NCBI GenBank assembly: GCA_015272325.1 | Contig: JACYLU010000015.1 | Span: 1-64,000, forward strand | Source of the DNA: Synechococcales cyanobacterium C42_A2020_086 | GTDB lineage: Bacteria; Cyanobacteriota; Cyanobacteriia; Elainellales; Elainellaceae | DNA length: 64,000 bases | Reading direction: 5' to 3' | Shown: piece after piece, positions 25,791 through 39,793 of the stretch | How the letters are laid out: each line of letters starts with the position of its first letter | Numbering within the stretch: the first letter of the stretch is position 1 | Program-made: the position numbers and the translations under genes | The notes under the pieces: generated by a model | What the model saw: only the letters and a program-made list of their open reading frames with translations | Database searches by the model: none | Told to the model about the DNA's origin: nothing

Positions 25791-25810
25791 GTTCAATCTA
25801 GTTCAATCTA
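25791..25810. repeat. 10-bp tandem duplication GTTCAATCTA
   Basis: GTTCAATCTA at 25791-25800 and 25801-25810, preceded by a partial copy TTCATCTA, in front of the SH3 gene. Confidence 0.9.
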
Positions 25811-25837
25811 GTCGGGCGATGCCGAGGAGTGCTAACG

Positions 25838-26518
25838 ATGCTGTGCAGACGAATTCTACTGAAGCAAGTTGGAATTGCTGTGACCCTAGTTGCGGTCACG
25901 TTCACCGGAGGCGGATGGAAGGCATCTGCAGCCGGCACCACCTATGAACCCGCCACACCAAGTTCCACCAGCACCACCGAGACTCGCTCGGGCACCGGAG
26001 TCACCGTTACGGGACTGGTAGAGCGCCCGGAACTGGTGGATGCCTGCCGCTTTAGCCCCAGAGGCAATTTAGAGGTATTTGCCGACGCGGCCCTCACCCG
26101 CCGCCTGTTTACCCTGACCTCCGCCAGCACGCCGGTTTACCTGACGGGCGTCGTAGGCACAGGCATTGCCCAAATCAAAGACCCAGCCCTAGGCTGGATC
26201 CGCACTGCCAATGTCGAGTTGTGTTCCGCGCCTCCCACGACGCCACCGCCAGTCAGTGAGCAAATTTGCTACCGGGTGATTGTGGATCGGCTGCCGGTAC
26301 GCACGGGTCCGGGGAACCAGTTCACGCTGCTGGGCACCTACCGTCAGGGCGGTACGGTCTTCGCCACGACGAATCCGCCGCGCGAACAAACCACCAGCGA
26401 CGGGCGAATCTGGACTGAGATCAATGCTCCGAACGGCACGGGCTGGCTAGCGCGCACGGGAGCCAACGGTGTTGGGCAAACGATTGTGCAGCTTCCGAGC
26501 GACGAGTGCAACGACTAA
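25838..26518 (+). CDS. Secreted SH3-domain protein
   Basis: A 226-residue exported protein. Start ATG at 25838, 8 bases after GAGGAG (25824-25829). The signal peptide has Arg4-Arg5, a hydrophobic stretch [12 protein letters not shown] and an AxA-like end (ASAAG). A Ser/Thr spacer precedes two SH3-like modules: about 55-125 ([18 protein letters not shown]) and about 145-215 ([19 protein letters not shown] then [15 protein letters not shown]), the latter a clear SH3_3 motif (VRTGPG). Such domains usually bind peptidoglycan or surface proteins in the periplasm. Four cysteines could form disulfides. The stop overlaps that of carB by four bases. Confidence 0.82.
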   Translation: MLCRRILLKQVGIAVTLVAVTFTGGGWKASAAGTTYEPATPSSTSTTETRSGTGVTVTGLVERPELVDACRFSPRGNLEVFADAALTRRLFTLTSASTPVYLTGVVGTGIAQIKDPALGWIRTANVELCSAPPTTPPPVSEQICYRVIVDRLPVRTGPGNQFTLLGTYRQGGTVFATTNPPREQTTSDGRIWTEINAPNGTGWLARTGANGVGQTIVQLPSDECND

Positions 26519-29500
26519 GGGCGGCTCTTACCCACGTAATCTTGCAGCGCCTTCACATCTAGCGGCTGAGATTGCAGCGAGCGGATCGCAGCGGCAGTAG
26601 CTTTGGCTCCGGCGATTGTGGTCACCGTGGGAATTTTGTAGGCGAGGGCCGTGCGGCGAATGGCTCGATCGTCCACCAGCGCCGTTTCGCCTAGAGGCGT
26701 ATTCACCACAAGCTGAATGTCTTGGTTCTTGATATAGTCCATGACATTCGGGCGACCTTCATACACCTTCAGCACCAGATCGACCTCCAACCCGTTTTCC
26801 TGCAAAACGCGACGGGTGCCTTCGGTGGCGACGACATGCAGCCCCAGATCAAGGAGTTCTTTAACCACCGGCACGGCGGCTTGCTTGTCGCGGTCGTTCA
26901 TTGAGACAAACACGGTACCGTTCATCGGCAAGTGCTGCGAAGCGGCGAGTTCGGCCTTGGCGAAGGCTTTGCCAAAATCGGTGTCAATACCCATGACTTC
27001 GCCGGTGGAGCGCATTTCCGGTCCCAGAATAATGTCGGTGCCGGGAAACTTCGAGAAGGGCAGCACCGCTTCTTTCACGGAAATGTGCGTCGGCACGATC
27101 TCTTCGGTAAAGCCCAGCTCCTCCAGGGTTTTGCCCGACATCACCCGCGACGCCAGCTTCGCCAGCGGCACGCCGATTGCCTTCGAGACAAAGGGCACCG
27201 TCCGTGAGGCTCGCGGGTTGGCTTCCAGAATGTAGACTTGATCGCCGTCTACCGTCCCCTGGATGGCGTACTGCACGTTCATCAAGCCGACCACCTTCAG
27301 CGCCTTCGCCAGCTTGATTGTCCAGGTGCGGATCGTGTCGAGGATGTCTGGTGACAGGGTGATGGTGGGAATCGAGCACGCCGAGTCGCCCGAGTGAATG
27401 CCCGCCTGCTCGATGTGCTCCATGATGCCACCGATCACCACGCGACCTGTGGCGTCGGCAATCGCGTCTACATCCACCTCGATGGCGTTTTCCAAATATT
27501 TGTCGATCAGGATTGGATGATCTGGCTCCACCTGCACCGCGTAGCGCATATAGCGCTCCAGATCGTCATCGGAGTAGACAATTTCCATCGCCCGTCCCCC
27601 TAAGACATAGCTGGGGCGCACCACCACCGGGTAGTCGATCCGCTTTGCGACTTGCAGCGCCTCTTCAAAGCTGCGGGCAATACCGTTGGCCGGCTGGCGG
27701 ATGTCTAACTCCCGCAGAATTTTTTCAAACCGTTCCCGGTCTTCGGCAGTGTCAATGGCATCCGGCGAGGTGCCCCAGATCCGCGTCGTCACCTCGGGAT
27801 TTTTACTCAAGTAGTTTTGCAGTGGCACTGCCAGCTTCAGAGGGGTCTGCCCACCAAACTGGATGATCACGCCTTCCGGCTGTTCGGCTTCCAGGATATT
27901 CAAAACATCTTCTTTGGTCAGCGGCTCAAAGTAGAGGCGGTCGCTGGTGTCGTAGTCGGTGGAGACGGTTTCTGGGTTGGAGTTGACCATGATCGTCTCG
28001 AAGCCGTCTGCCCGCAGCGCGTAGGAGGCATGGCAGCAGCAGTAGTCGAACTCGATGCCTTGCCCAATCCGATTGGGACCGCCACCCAAAATCATCACCT
28101 TGCGCTTGTTCGAGGCGACCACCTCGGTTTCGCGGTCGATCTGCGCCTCATCGCCACCCAGAACTTCAAACTCACTTTCGTAGGTGGAGTAGTAGTAAGG
28201 TGTAAAGGCTTCAAATTCGGCAGCGCAGGTATCCACGGTTTTGTACACCGGAACCACACCCAGCGATTTGCGGTAGGCTCGCACCTCGTCTTCGCTGGTT
28301 TTGGTAGCATAGGCAATCTGGCGATCGCTGAAGCCCTGCTGCTTGATCGCGTAAAGCTGCTCGCGGTTGAGGCTTCGCAGCGGTGTCTGCCGCAGCACTT
28401 TCTCGGTATCGAGCAATGCCTGCAGCTTGTCGAGGAACCAGGGATCGATGGCGGTGAGTTCGTAGATTTCCTCGACGCTCATGCCCATCTTCATGGCGTA
28501 GCGCACGGTGAAGATCCGCTCCGGATTCGGCGTCCGCAGTCCTGCCCGGATTTGCTCTAGGCTTGGCAGCTTTTCGGCACGGTCGCAGCCCCAGCCGGCC
28601 CGTCCGGTTTCCAGCGAGCGCAGCGCTTTCTGAAACGACTCCTGAAACGTCCGCCCGATTGCCATGGCCTCACCCACCGACTTCATCTGCGTCGTCAGGA
28701 CGGGCTGCGAACCGGGAAACTTCTCGAAGGCAAAGCGAGGAATCTTGGTGACGACATAGTCAATCGTCGGCTCGAAGCTGGCGGGAGTTTTCTTCGTGAT
28801 ATCGTTAGGAATTTCGTCGAGAGTGTAGCCCACGGCTAGCTTAGCAGCCATTTTGGCAATCGGGAAGCCGGTAGCTTTGGAGGCTAGAGCCGAGCTGCGC
28901 GAGACGCGGGGGTTCATCTCGATCACAATCACCTCGCCGGTCTCCGGATTCACTGCAAACTGAATGTTGGAGCCACCCGTTTCGACGCCAATCTCGCGGA
29001 TGATCTTGATTGAGGCATCGCGGAGCCGCTGATATTCTTTATCGGTCAGGGTTTGCGCCGGAGCTACCGTAATCGAATCGCCGGTGTGGATGCCCATGGG
29101 GTCGAGGTTCTCAATCGAGCAGATGATCACGACATTGTCTGCCAAGTCGCGCATCACTTCCAGCTCGTACTCTTTCCAGCCGAGCAGCGATTTTTCGATC
29201 AAAATTTGCGAGACCGGGCTGGCATCTAGTCCCGACTGAGCAATTTCTTCAAATTCTTCTTGGTTGTAGGCAATGCCGCCGCCGGTGCCGCCGAGGGTAA
29301 ACGCCGGGCGAATAATCAGCGGGTAGCTGCCAATCTCATGGGCAATCTGCTTTGCTTCTGCCATCGTGTTGGCCAAGCCCGACGGGCAAACGCCGACGCC
29401 AATTCGCTCCATGGCTTCTTTGAATAGCTTGCGGTCCTCGGCCATCTCGATTGCCGGCAGCTTGGCCCCGATCAGCTCGACGTTGTATTTCTCCAGCACG

Positions 29501-29817
29501 CCGTTTTTGGAGAGAGCGACCGCTAGGTTCAGGGCTGTTTGCCCGCCCATCGTGGGCAGCAGGGCATCGGGGCGCTCTTTAGCAATAATTTTTTCGACGA
29601 TTTCTGGCGTCAGTGGCTCGATGTAGGTGCGGTCTGCCGTCTCTGGGTCGGTCATGATTGTTGCCGGGTTGGAGTTGACCAACACGACCTCGAAGCCTTC
29701 GTCTCGCAGTGCTTTGCAGGCTTGAGTTCCAGAATAGTCAAACTCGCAGGCTTGCCCAATCACAATCGGACCGGAGCCAATCAGCAGAATTTTGTGGATG
29801 TCAGTACGGCGAGGCAT
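26515..29817 (-). CDS. carB: Carbamoyl-phosphate synthase large subunit
   Basis: A complete 1100-residue CarB. Two homologous halves each carry a preATP-grasp ([20 protein letters not shown] at 10-29; [20 protein letters not shown] near 575) and an ATP-grasp domain ([19 protein letters not shown] and [20 protein letters not shown]). The last 150 residues are the MGS-like allosteric domain ([20 protein letters not shown]). It makes carbamoyl phosphate from bicarbonate, ammonia (from CarA) and two ATP, for arginine and pyrimidine synthesis. carA is not in the window. It is downstream of pyrG on the same strand with a 163-base gap. Its stop TAG shares the four bases CTAA with the TAA of the convergent SH3 gene. 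Confidence 0.97.
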   Translation of the reverse strand: MPRRTDIHKILLIGSGPIVIGQACEFDYSGTQACKALRDEGFEVVLVNSNPATIMTDPETADRTYIEPLTPEIVEKIIAKERPDALLPTMGGQTALNLAVALSKNGVLEKYNVELIGAKLPAIEMAEDRKLFKEAMERIGVGVCPSGLANTMAEAKQIAHEIGSYPLIIRPAFTLGGTGGGIAYNQEEFEEIAQSGLDASPVSQILIEKSLLGWKEYELEVMRDLADNVVIICSIENLDPMGIHTGDSITVAPAQTLTDKEYQRLRDASIKIIREIGVETGGSNIQFAVNPETGEVIVIEMNPRVSRSSALASKATGFPIAKMAAKLAVGYTLDEIPNDITKKTPASFEPTIDYVVTKIPRFAFEKFPGSQPVLTTQMKSVGEAMAIGRTFQESFQKALRSLETGRAGWGCDRAEKLPSLEQIRAGLRTPNPERIFTVRYAMKMGMSVEEIYELTAIDPWFLDKLQALLDTEKVLRQTPLRSLNREQLYAIKQQGFSDRQIAYATKTSEDEVRAYRKSLGVVPVYKTVDTCAAEFEAFTPYYYSTYESEFEVLGGDEAQIDRETEVVASNKRKVMILGGGPNRIGQGIEFDYCCCHASYALRADGFETIMVNSNPETVSTDYDTSDRLYFEPLTKEDVLNILEAEQPEGVIIQFGGQTPLKLAVPLQNYLSKNPEVTTRIWGTSPDAIDTAEDRERFEKILRELDIRQPANGIARSFEEALQVAKRIDYPVVVRPSYVLGGRAMEIVYSDDDLERYMRYAVQVEPDHPILIDKYLENAIEVDVDAIADATGRVVIGGIMEHIEQAGIHSGDSACSIPTITLSPDILDTIRTWTIKLAKALKVVGLMNVQYAIQGTVDGDQVYILEANPRASRTVPFVSKAIGVPLAKLASRVMSGKTLEELGFTEEIVPTHISVKEAVLPFSKFPGTDIILGPEMRSTGEVMGIDTDFGKAFAKAELAASQHLPMNGTVFVSMNDRDKQAAVPVVKELLDLGLHVVATEGTRRVLQENGLEVDLVLKVYEGRPNVMDYIKNQDIQLVVNTPLGETALVDDRAIRRTALAYKIPTVTTIAGAKATAAAIRSLQSQPLDVKALQDYVGKSRP

Positions 29818-29980
29818 AGGTTAGAGCCAGGATCATCGTTTAAATCCAGACTATTTTAGAGGCATTTGGGTTGATTGTTTTGCTGTCTCTGATTCATGTT
29901 GCCAATCCCGCTTCTGCCATAATTAGCTCATGATCGGCCTAGCGACAGCCAGCTGAACCAGCGCACTGGCTCCATCCGCT

Positions 29981-33608
<3,628 letters not shown>

Positions 33609-33858
33609 GGCGGCAGATTCCTTTTGGATCCCTGAACAAGGCGTTGCTTCTCCTAGCGTATCTCACAGATTGGTTCTAGAAGCAGCAGCCATGACCAGCA
33701 AGTGAGGTCGCTATAACTTAGCTCAACCCGAAATCCGCAAAACCGCCCGCTAACTCAACGCATCTCTGTTCTTGCTGCTTAACCTTCAGGTAGAGATGGA
33801 GATACAGGCTTTTCGATGAGCACTGACTACACAAAAAAATGGGAAGAACGTAGACTGT

Positions 33859-35373
33859 CTAGCCTTTACTGGACTGAGAGCCAACCCGGTTCTGCTCACG
33901 GCGATTGTAGAAGTGCGTCTGCTGCAATTGCTGAAAGTCAAAGCGGTAGGCGTTTGCCCCCCGGGTGATGAACAGTCCTAACCCAATCACGAGGGTAGAT
34001 ACGACAATTGGGGCGATAAAGCTGACCAGCAAATCACCGCCGAAGGGAATGGCTAACCAGGGGCTGTAGTCGGGTTTTGGAAAAAACAAAGCACCGGCCG
34101 CGATGCCAATCACCGCACTCCAGAAGGACAATGAACCACTGAGCCACTGAGAATAGAGTCCGCAGAGAACCGGCACAAAGGCTCCAGCGCAGACCAAATC
34201 TGCTAGCAAAAACAGGTAGAGCACGTTGTAGCCCTGGGCTGCAATGACAATGGCAATTACGCCAATGATGACAGTGAGAATGCGAGAGGTGCGCAGCAGC
34301 CCACTAGATTGCATTCTGGGAAATAGCCGCATTAAATCAGTGGTGAAAACGCTGGTAATGCCATTGAGGAGTGTGTCGATACTGCTCATCACCAGCGCCA
34401 GCGCCAGCACCAATACGCCGATCGTAACGCCTATGGGCAGATTGAGCTGCTGGATCAGCGAGAAGAAAGCGCGGTCATCCTGGAAGCCAAAGTGGGCTGC
34501 TAGTAGCCCTAGGCTGCCGGCGATCAGCAGCATTGGCAGAATCACCAGGGCTGATGCCAAGAAAGCCCGCCTCACCACCCGATTGTTGCGGCTCGCATAA
34601 ACCCGCTGCCAGTTGCCTTGATTGAACACCTCCGCCACCAGTACAGCGATGACCAGCGTGGCTCCAAATTTAATGCCCGCTAAATTGCCAAAAGACAGCA
34701 ATTCTGGCAAATTCAGCCGCACGGGTTCTAGGGCCGCGTTCCAACCGCCCATGGCGTTTAGGGCAACCAGCAAACTCACGATCAGCAAAGGCACAATGAT
34801 GGCAAACTGAATCGCGTCTGTAAAAATAGTCGCTCCTAGTCCGCCGTAGGTGGTGTACAGAAAGGTCGCTGTCACCACAACGAGAGCGGTCCAGCCCAGC
34901 GGCACGTCGGCTAAAATCTGCACAGCCTTGGCGATGCCAGTCAGTTCTGCCGTTAGGTAGATAAACATGTAGAAAACCATAATGGCCAGCACTAGTCCAT
35001 ACATGGCATTGCCAAACCGGTACAGCACAAACTCATTCAGCGAGTGCCCGTTCGGCATGATCTGGCGAATCCGAGGACCGATGCGGGTAAAGACAAAAAT
35101 CGGAGCAGCAGAACCCAAGCAATAGCCCAGAATACCCGTGATGCCGCTGGTGGAGCCTACCTCGGGCGGGCTGAACAGAATCCACACCCCCATTGCGGAC
35201 GCCACAATCGTCGCAAAGGCCATGCCGCTGCCAAACTGATTGCGGCTGACGATGTATTCTTCTAAGTTAATCGTGCGCTTGCTAGCGTGCAAAAACCCTA
35301 GCAGAGCAAATCCGCCGGCCGTCACTAGCGTTACCAAGAGCGCCACAGCTCCAATAGACATTTCGATAGACAT
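33859..35373 (-). CDS. Sodium:solute symporter family protein
   Basis: A 504-residue transporter with about 13 hydrophobic helices. Start at the ATG at 35373, preceded by GAGGAGG at 11 bases; a TTG at 35406 would add 11 residues without such a site. Family features include NLEEYIVSRNQFGSGMAFAT near the N terminus, GVWILFSPPEVGS, LYTTYGGLGATIFTDAIQFA (the classic SSS signature region) and NQGNWQRVYASRNN. Members carry sugars, amino acids, urea or monocarboxylates with Na+; the substrate cannot be assigned. It stands alone, 250 bases from the TPR gene start. Confidence 0.87.
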   Translation of the reverse strand: MSIEMSIGAVALLVTLVTAGGFALLGFLHASKRTINLEEYIVSRNQFGSGMAFATIVASAMGVWILFSPPEVGSTSGITGILGYCLGSAAPIFVFTRIGPRIRQIMPNGHSLNEFVLYRFGNAMYGLVLAIMVFYMFIYLTAELTGIAKAVQILADVPLGWTALVVVTATFLYTTYGGLGATIFTDAIQFAIIVPLLIVSLLVALNAMGGWNAALEPVRLNLPELLSFGNLAGIKFGATLVIAVLVAEVFNQGNWQRVYASRNNRVVRRAFLASALVILPMLLIAGSLGLLAAHFGFQDDRAFFSLIQQLNLPIGVTIGVLVLALALVMSSIDTLLNGITSVFTTDLMRLFPRMQSSGLLRTSRILTVIIGVIAIVIAAQGYNVLYLFLLADLVCAGAFVPVLCGLYSQWLSGSLSFWSAVIGIAAGALFFPKPDYSPWLAIPFGGDLLVSFIAPIVVSTLVIGLGLFITRGANAYRFDFQQLQQTHFYNRREQNRVGSQSSKG

Positions 35374-35696
35374 CTCGTACTCTGCCTCCTCTACGGCAAA
35401 ACGCAATGGGCAGGCTAGAGGTTTGGTAGAGAAAGCAACAGCCAGTCTAGGCAGCCCAAATCGTCGCTGCCACCGATTAGGGGTGCAGCTAGCTGGTTGC
35501 AGCTATTTGGGGGAATGCTGTCTAGCACTCCTCCCTCAGACAGTGGCTCGTCACGAAGCCTTACTCTACGAATCCACGCTTCCCTCCGCTGGTATGACCC
35601 AGACTCAGGTTCTCAGGGTGTAATCTCAGCCTGAGCAACTCAGGCACCCCTAGCTTGGTGCTGATTGTACCATTGAATTGGCCCCGATAGGGAGGT
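35374..35696. other. Intergenic region
   Basis: About 320 bases between the CheY-like gene (its stop at 35697) and the symporter start, all on the minus strand. I see GCAGCTAGCTGGTTGCAGCTA, an imperfect repeat near 35487-35507, and no supported gene or terminator. Confidence 0.5.
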
Positions 35697-36080
35697 TCAT
35701 TGCAGCGTCCACCCAAGCAACTGCGCCACCTGATTGGCCAGCTCTAGCGGCTCGAAGGGTTTGGCAATGGTACCGGTAATACCTATCTCGCTGTAGCGGC
35801 GGTAGTCGCTGGCTTGCACCTTGGCGGTTAGGAGAATGACCGGGATGTGGCGAGTTTGAGGGTTAGCCTGCAGCGCTTGAAAGGTTGTCAACCCGTCCAT
35901 ATCGGGCATCATGACATCGAGCAAAATCGCGTCGGGCTGCTCACTTTCTGCTTTGTCAATTGCCTCTTGCCCAGAGCTAGCAGTTGTAATATGCCAATGG
36001 GTAACTGCTTCCAAGCAAATCTGTGTGACTTCCTGAATGTAGGGTTCGTTGTCTACAACAAGAATAGATTTAACAGCCAT
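35697..36080 (-). CDS. CheY-like response regulator
   Basis: A 127-residue stand-alone receiver. Phospho-acceptor Asp55 is in AILLDVMMPDMDG, with Thr/Ser switch in VILLTAK and the conserved Lys107 in IAKPFEPLE. The acidic pocket reads VVDNEP, so one of the usual two Asp residues is Asn, which could lower Mg2+ affinity; this variant is common in cyanobacterial PatA/CheY-like proteins. It is 240 bases downstream of the large hybrid regulator on the same strand and may receive phosphate from its Hpt domain; that is inference. Confidence 0.88.
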   Translation of the reverse strand: MAVKSILVVDNEPYIQEVTQICLEAVTHWHITTASSGQEAIDKAESEQPDAILLDVMMPDMDGLTTFQALQANPQTRHIPVILLTAKVQASDYRRYSEIGITGTIAKPFEPLELANQVAQLLGWTLQ

Positions 36081-36320
36081 GATGGTTGAGCCATGATGAT
36101 TGAATGGAAATGCTATGCAATTCGGTGCTGTATCCGTTGAAGGCTAGTGGAAGTTTGATTACACAAGTCATAGAACAGGTTATAAATTAATTCATAAAAG
36201 TTCGTAAAGAAATTCGATGACGGCATAGGCAGCATAGGTTTAACAGTAGTCAGACATCATAGGATGATGAGGTGAATTACGCTAGATTAGCGCTCTAGGC
36301 TGAATGATTAAATAGTGGAA

Positions 36321-38750
36321 TTAAATAGCAGACGTAGACTTGCAAAAATCAGATTTATTGGCACAAGAATGATAGGCTGAATGCTGATCACGCGGTTGCT
36401 CTGCCAAATTATCTGCCAAACTATCTGCTAAAACAATAGACTGCTGGAGTGCACTCTGGTACAGTGCCGGTAGATTTTCGCCATCATCTGGATAGTGAGC
36501 CACGCCCATGCGAAAGGTGACTGGCTCAAAACCAGCGGCAATGAGGTCCTGCTGAAGCACTGACAGGAGTGCTTGCAGGCGGTTCTGCCCGTCTTTCGGC
36601 ATACCATACAGCCCCAGCACAAACTCGGTTTCACTCCAGCGAGCCACCACATCTTCTTCCCGCACCCCATGACGCAGCCCGCATCCTACCTGTCGCAAAA
36701 CAGCCGACCCTGGAGAGTGTAGGGCAGGCATGGGTTCTACTTGAATCAGCATCAGGCTGAGGCCTTGCCCCTGCCGTTGGGCCAAGCGCAGCAGCTTATA
36801 CAGGTCTAGAGTGGCTTTGGGGCGGGTAGACACTTGCGTCAGCCGGTCGATCTCCGATAAGTTGCTGAGGAGGCGCACCCGTTCTAGGCGATGCATAATT
36901 CGAGTCACAAATTCAGGACCCACAATCGGCTTACTCACAAAGTCATCGGCTCCGGCTGCAAACACCTGGCTAATTGTGCGGGCATCGCGGCAGGAGGTCA
37001 AAATTAAAATCGGGAGACTGCTCCAGTCAGGATTCTGACGGACCTGCCGACACAGGTCAATCCCGTTGATGGGCGTCATTTTCAGATCGAGCACCAGCAA
37101 ATCTGGGGCCGCCGCCTCCAAGGTTTGCCAGAAGCGAGTTGGGTCGTCTAGGGTGACGGCATGCAGCCCCCAAGGTTGCAGCAAGACCCGCACCACCGCC
37201 AAGAGATGGGGGTCATCATCGACCACCATGATGGTGGCATCCGTCTTAGCCGCAATCGAGTTTGCTTGATGCAGCTGCTGCATTACGTCCTTTAAGACCT
37301 GGGCTGGGGTGCTAAGGGGCGGCAGGCACACGCAGGGAGCCAGATCTTGGCAATCCAGCGGAACGGCAGGTTCGAGAAGCCGCACCAACAAAGGTACGGT
37401 GGGCAACTGCCGCCGTAGGTCAGACAGACCAGATTGATCAACCGAGCAGGCATTGAGCAGCACAACCTGCGGACAGAGCTGGGAAAGCCGGGCTTGAGCC
37501 ATTGCCAGATGGGTCGCTAGTTCCGTCCGCAAACCCCAGTGGGTGGCTTCGGCAATCAACGCTGCTGCGGTGCTGGGATTGCTGTCGATCAGCAAAAGCA
37601 GGGGTGGTTCATCGGCTGGGTCCCCCGCCGGTGCCGTTGCTGTAGACAGAACCGAGGGTGACTTCTTCAAGGCAGCCGGTGCTTGACTAATGGTTTGCCG
37701 CAGCACCGCTACCAATTGCCGCAGCCGTTGGCCCTCCGCCGCACTCCATCCAGAACAATGCAGCAGCTGATTGATCGAGCGAGCCATCTGGGAGCCGGTC
37801 TCTAAGCCGAAGGTGCCCAAGGAGCCAGCCAAACTGTGGGACTGCTGCTGTGCTTGCTGCTGTAGATCCTCAGTCAACGTCTGGCTAGAAATGGCTGTGG
37901 CAGCCTGCTCGAGTACTGCAACCTGCTCTAGGATTCGAGGCTTGAAGCGATCCCACACATCGGCGATGGCTGCCAATGTCTGCTCAGCCGAAGACGAGGC
38001 AGGTGCTTCAGCTCCTGGATGAGCACATTTCGACCCGGCATCTCTGGCTTGACCCGAGTGACGCTGCGGCGGTGAACTAGCAGGCTTTAAGCGATAGCCA
38101 ATGCCATACACTGTTTCAATACAGTCGGTGGGAGCACCAGCCGCCTTGAGCTTTTGGCGCAGCCCTTTGATGTGAGTGCGAACCGCTTCCTCTCCAGGAA
38201 TATCCTCAAAGGACCAGAGATTCTCTAAGATAGCGCTGCAGCTAAAAACCCGGCGCGGATTGCGCAAAAATAGCTCCAGCAGTGCGTATTCTTTGGGCGT
38301 CAGCGCTAGGATCTGCCCCCGGTAGCTCACTTCGCAACTATGCGGATCTAGCTGCAGCTGCTCCCAGGTTAATACTGCCTGCGCAGTCGCTTGCCCCCGA
38401 CGCAACAGTGCCCGAATCCGAGCCACTAACTCTTCGGGGTCAAAGGGTTTTACCACATAGTCATCGGCTCCCGCATCTAACCCCACCGCCTTGTCGTGGC
38501 TGCTGTCGTGAGCGGTGAGCAGCAAGATGGGCATCTGGTAATGGTGAGAGCGAATTTGCCGACAGAGGCTGATGCCATCGAGTTTGGGCAGCGCGATATC
38601 GAGCAGCACCAAATCGTAGGGAAAGGTTTCAATCAACTCCCAGGCAGAGGCACCATCAGTTGCGATTTCCACAGTGTAGGTTTGGTTGCCTAGCACAGTG
38701 GCTAGAGCACTGGCGGTCAGGTTATCGTCTTCCACCACTAAAATTTTCAT
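36321..38750 (-). CDS. Multi-domain response regulator REC-wHTH-Hpt-pseudoREC-REC-degenerate GGDEF
   Basis: An 809-residue fusion. Order: OmpR-type receiver 1-120 with Asp51 (LLDIALPKLDG) and Lys101; winged-helix DNA-binding domain about 125-222 (LTPKEYALLELFLRNP, RTHIKGLRQKL, GIGYRL); Hpt about 255-360 with His305 in QSHSLAGSLGTFG; a pseudo-receiver about 383-495 with Asn433 at the phospho site (VVLLNACS); a true receiver 505-625 with Asp555 (LLVLDLKMTP) and SKP Lys; and a GGDEF-like domain 630-775 in which the motif is RWSETEF (704-710), so no diguanylate cyclase activity is expected. It should act in transcription through a phosphorelay. Divergent from the zinc-ribbon gene. Confidence 0.88.
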   Translation of the reverse strand: MKILVVEDDNLTASALATVLGNQTYTVEIATDGASAWELIETFPYDLVLLDIALPKLDGISLCRQIRSHHYQMPILLLTAHDSSHDKAVGLDAGADDYVVKPFDPEELVARIRALLRRGQATAQAVLTWEQLQLDPHSCEVSYRGQILALTPKEYALLELFLRNPRRVFSCSAILENLWSFEDIPGEEAVRTHIKGLRQKLKAAGAPTDCIETVYGIGYRLKPASSPPQRHSGQARDAGSKCAHPGAEAPASSSAEQTLAAIADVWDRFKPRILEQVAVLEQAATAISSQTLTEDLQQQAQQQSHSLAGSLGTFGLETGSQMARSINQLLHCSGWSAAEGQRLRQLVAVLRQTISQAPAALKKSPSVLSTATAPAGDPADEPPLLLLIDSNPSTAAALIAEATHWGLRTELATHLAMAQARLSQLCPQVVLLNACSVDQSGLSDLRRQLPTVPLLVRLLEPAVPLDCQDLAPCVCLPPLSTPAQVLKDVMQQLHQANSIAAKTDATIMVVDDDPHLLAVVRVLLQPWGLHAVTLDDPTRFWQTLEAAAPDLLVLDLKMTPINGIDLCRQVRQNPDWSSLPILILTSCRDARTISQVFAAGADDFVSKPIVGPEFVTRIMHRLERVRLLSNLSEIDRLTQVSTRPKATLDLYKLLRLAQRQGQGLSLMLIQVEPMPALHSPGSAVLRQVGCGLRHGVREEDVVARWSETEFVLGLYGMPKDGQNRLQALLSVLQQDLIAAGFEPVTFRMGVAHYPDDGENLPALYQSALQQSIVLADSLADNLAEQPRDQHSAYHSCANKSDFCKSTSAI

Positions 38751-39182
38751 TGCTCACGAGCCTGCAACCCAGGCACAGACGATACACAACGAGACACAAC
38801 GACAATTCACACAACGGTTTTGGGTCAGATGAGTCTGGTATGAAGCGACAATGCAACAGCGGTACCCCCTATCCATCTTGATCCTAAAGGGCAAACCTGT
38901 ATCTATTCTCAGTTGGTTACAAATTTCAAAGCGGCAGTACCGTTCTGGGATCGATCTTGGCTAGAAATGCGCCAGAGGAAAATCAAGCCGTCTCACCTCA
39001 CAAGTTCCTCATCTTTGTTACCTACAGTAAGACTGTCAACTCATACAAGCTGGGTCTGCAAGCAAAAGGAAGTACCCAAGCCACAACCTGTCTTTGCTGT
39101 TTATCCCGGATCAGTTCTGATTTCCATTCTCAATTGATGCATCCCTTCAATAATTCCGTTTTAGAGAGGCTTTAGATTCATC
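38751..39182. other. Intergenic region between divergent genes
   Basis: 432 bases. ACACAAC-type words recur (38790-38815). Frames of about 70 codons here have no start signals or motifs and are not called. Promoters of both flanking genes must lie here but I cannot place them. Confidence 0.55.
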
Positions 39183-39353
39183 ATGACTACCTGCCCTTGT
39201 TGCTCAAATTCCATGCTGCGTCACGTGCAAAATCATCAAGTGTATTGGTTTTGCCGTAACTGCTGGCAAGCGATGCCCTGCCTAGAAGCCGAACCGGTGT
39301 TGTCCTCTAAGCTGACTCTAGAGAAGGCTCTTGTTGCAGCATCAGCCCGCTAA
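39183..39353 (+). CDS. Small zinc-ribbon protein, 56 residues
   Basis: A 56-residue protein from ATG 39183 to TAA 39353. It opens MTTCPCCSNSMLRHVQNHQV and continues YWFCRNCWQAMPCLE: two CxxC knuckles (Cys4/Cys7 and Cys24/Cys27) 16 residues apart, with Cys6 as an extra. That is a zinc-ribbon arrangement. Its size fits small proteins I recall next to response-regulator genes in other cyanobacteria. The second half (SKLTLEKALVAASAR) is a short amphipathic helix. No function is known. The ribosome-binding site is weak (AGAGAGG about 14 bases upstream). Confidence 0.72.
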   Translation: MTTCPCCSNSMLRHVQNHQVYWFCRNCWQAMPCLEAEPVLSSKLTLEKALVAASAR

Positions 39354-39394
39354 ATGATTGCCGCTGTTTAAAACCGTTTAAGGTTTAAGACTAT

Positions 39395-39414
39395 TTAAGA
39401 CGACTTAAGACGAC
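39395..39414. repeat. 10-bp tandem duplication TTAAGACGAC
   Basis: Two perfect adjacent copies, 39395-39404 and 39405-39414. Confidence 0.95.
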
Positions 39415-39565
39415 TCGTTCCGTTGTACTGATTTAGGAGAATTCGCTGTATGGCGAGTACAGCGATGTAAACTTGATAGCGTGAGTTCTATTGAGTAAGA
39501 TTTAGAGCGTGAATTGCATTCCGTAAAGTAAAAATCTTGATGAGGTTGTGTGAATACCAGATCTG

Positions 39566-39585
39566 ATATTGGCGAATATTGGCGA
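39566..39585. repeat. 10-bp tandem duplication ATATTGGCGA
   Basis: Two perfect adjacent copies, 39566-39575 and 39576-39585. Confidence 0.95.
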
Positions 39586-39793
39586 ACTTTACCGTATAGA
39601 TTCCGTTGATTCAGGATAATATTAAAGTTAATTAAAGTCGTTCGTTTGCCGATGGATTGTTGTCAATCTCTGCCACAGGAATGATTTGGAGTTTCTGCCG
39701 ACCGCTGTAGAGTAAAGCTGTGCCTCTGCACTTCAGTATTCATTGACAGCTTAACGATGCAGCCACCCCTACCGTTAAGGAGCCAGTAACCCT

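Larger units (their letters stand above)
39354..39793. other. AT-rich intergenic region with two short duplications
   Basis: 440 bases, visibly richer in A+T than the flanks. TTAAGACGAC is duplicated at 39395-39414 and ATATTGGCGA at 39566-39585. TTAAAGTTAATTAAAG follows near 39622. No supported gene. The promoter of the glycosyltransferase gene is probably in the right half. Confidence 0.6.

Noticed and set aside
27817-28560. 247-codon frame antisense to carB
   Set aside because: It is the complement of the carB coding sequence and has no family motif; carB is certain.
38913-39175. Frames of 72-74 codons upstream of the zinc-ribbon gene
   Set aside because: Two overlapping frames with no start signals or recognisable protein features.
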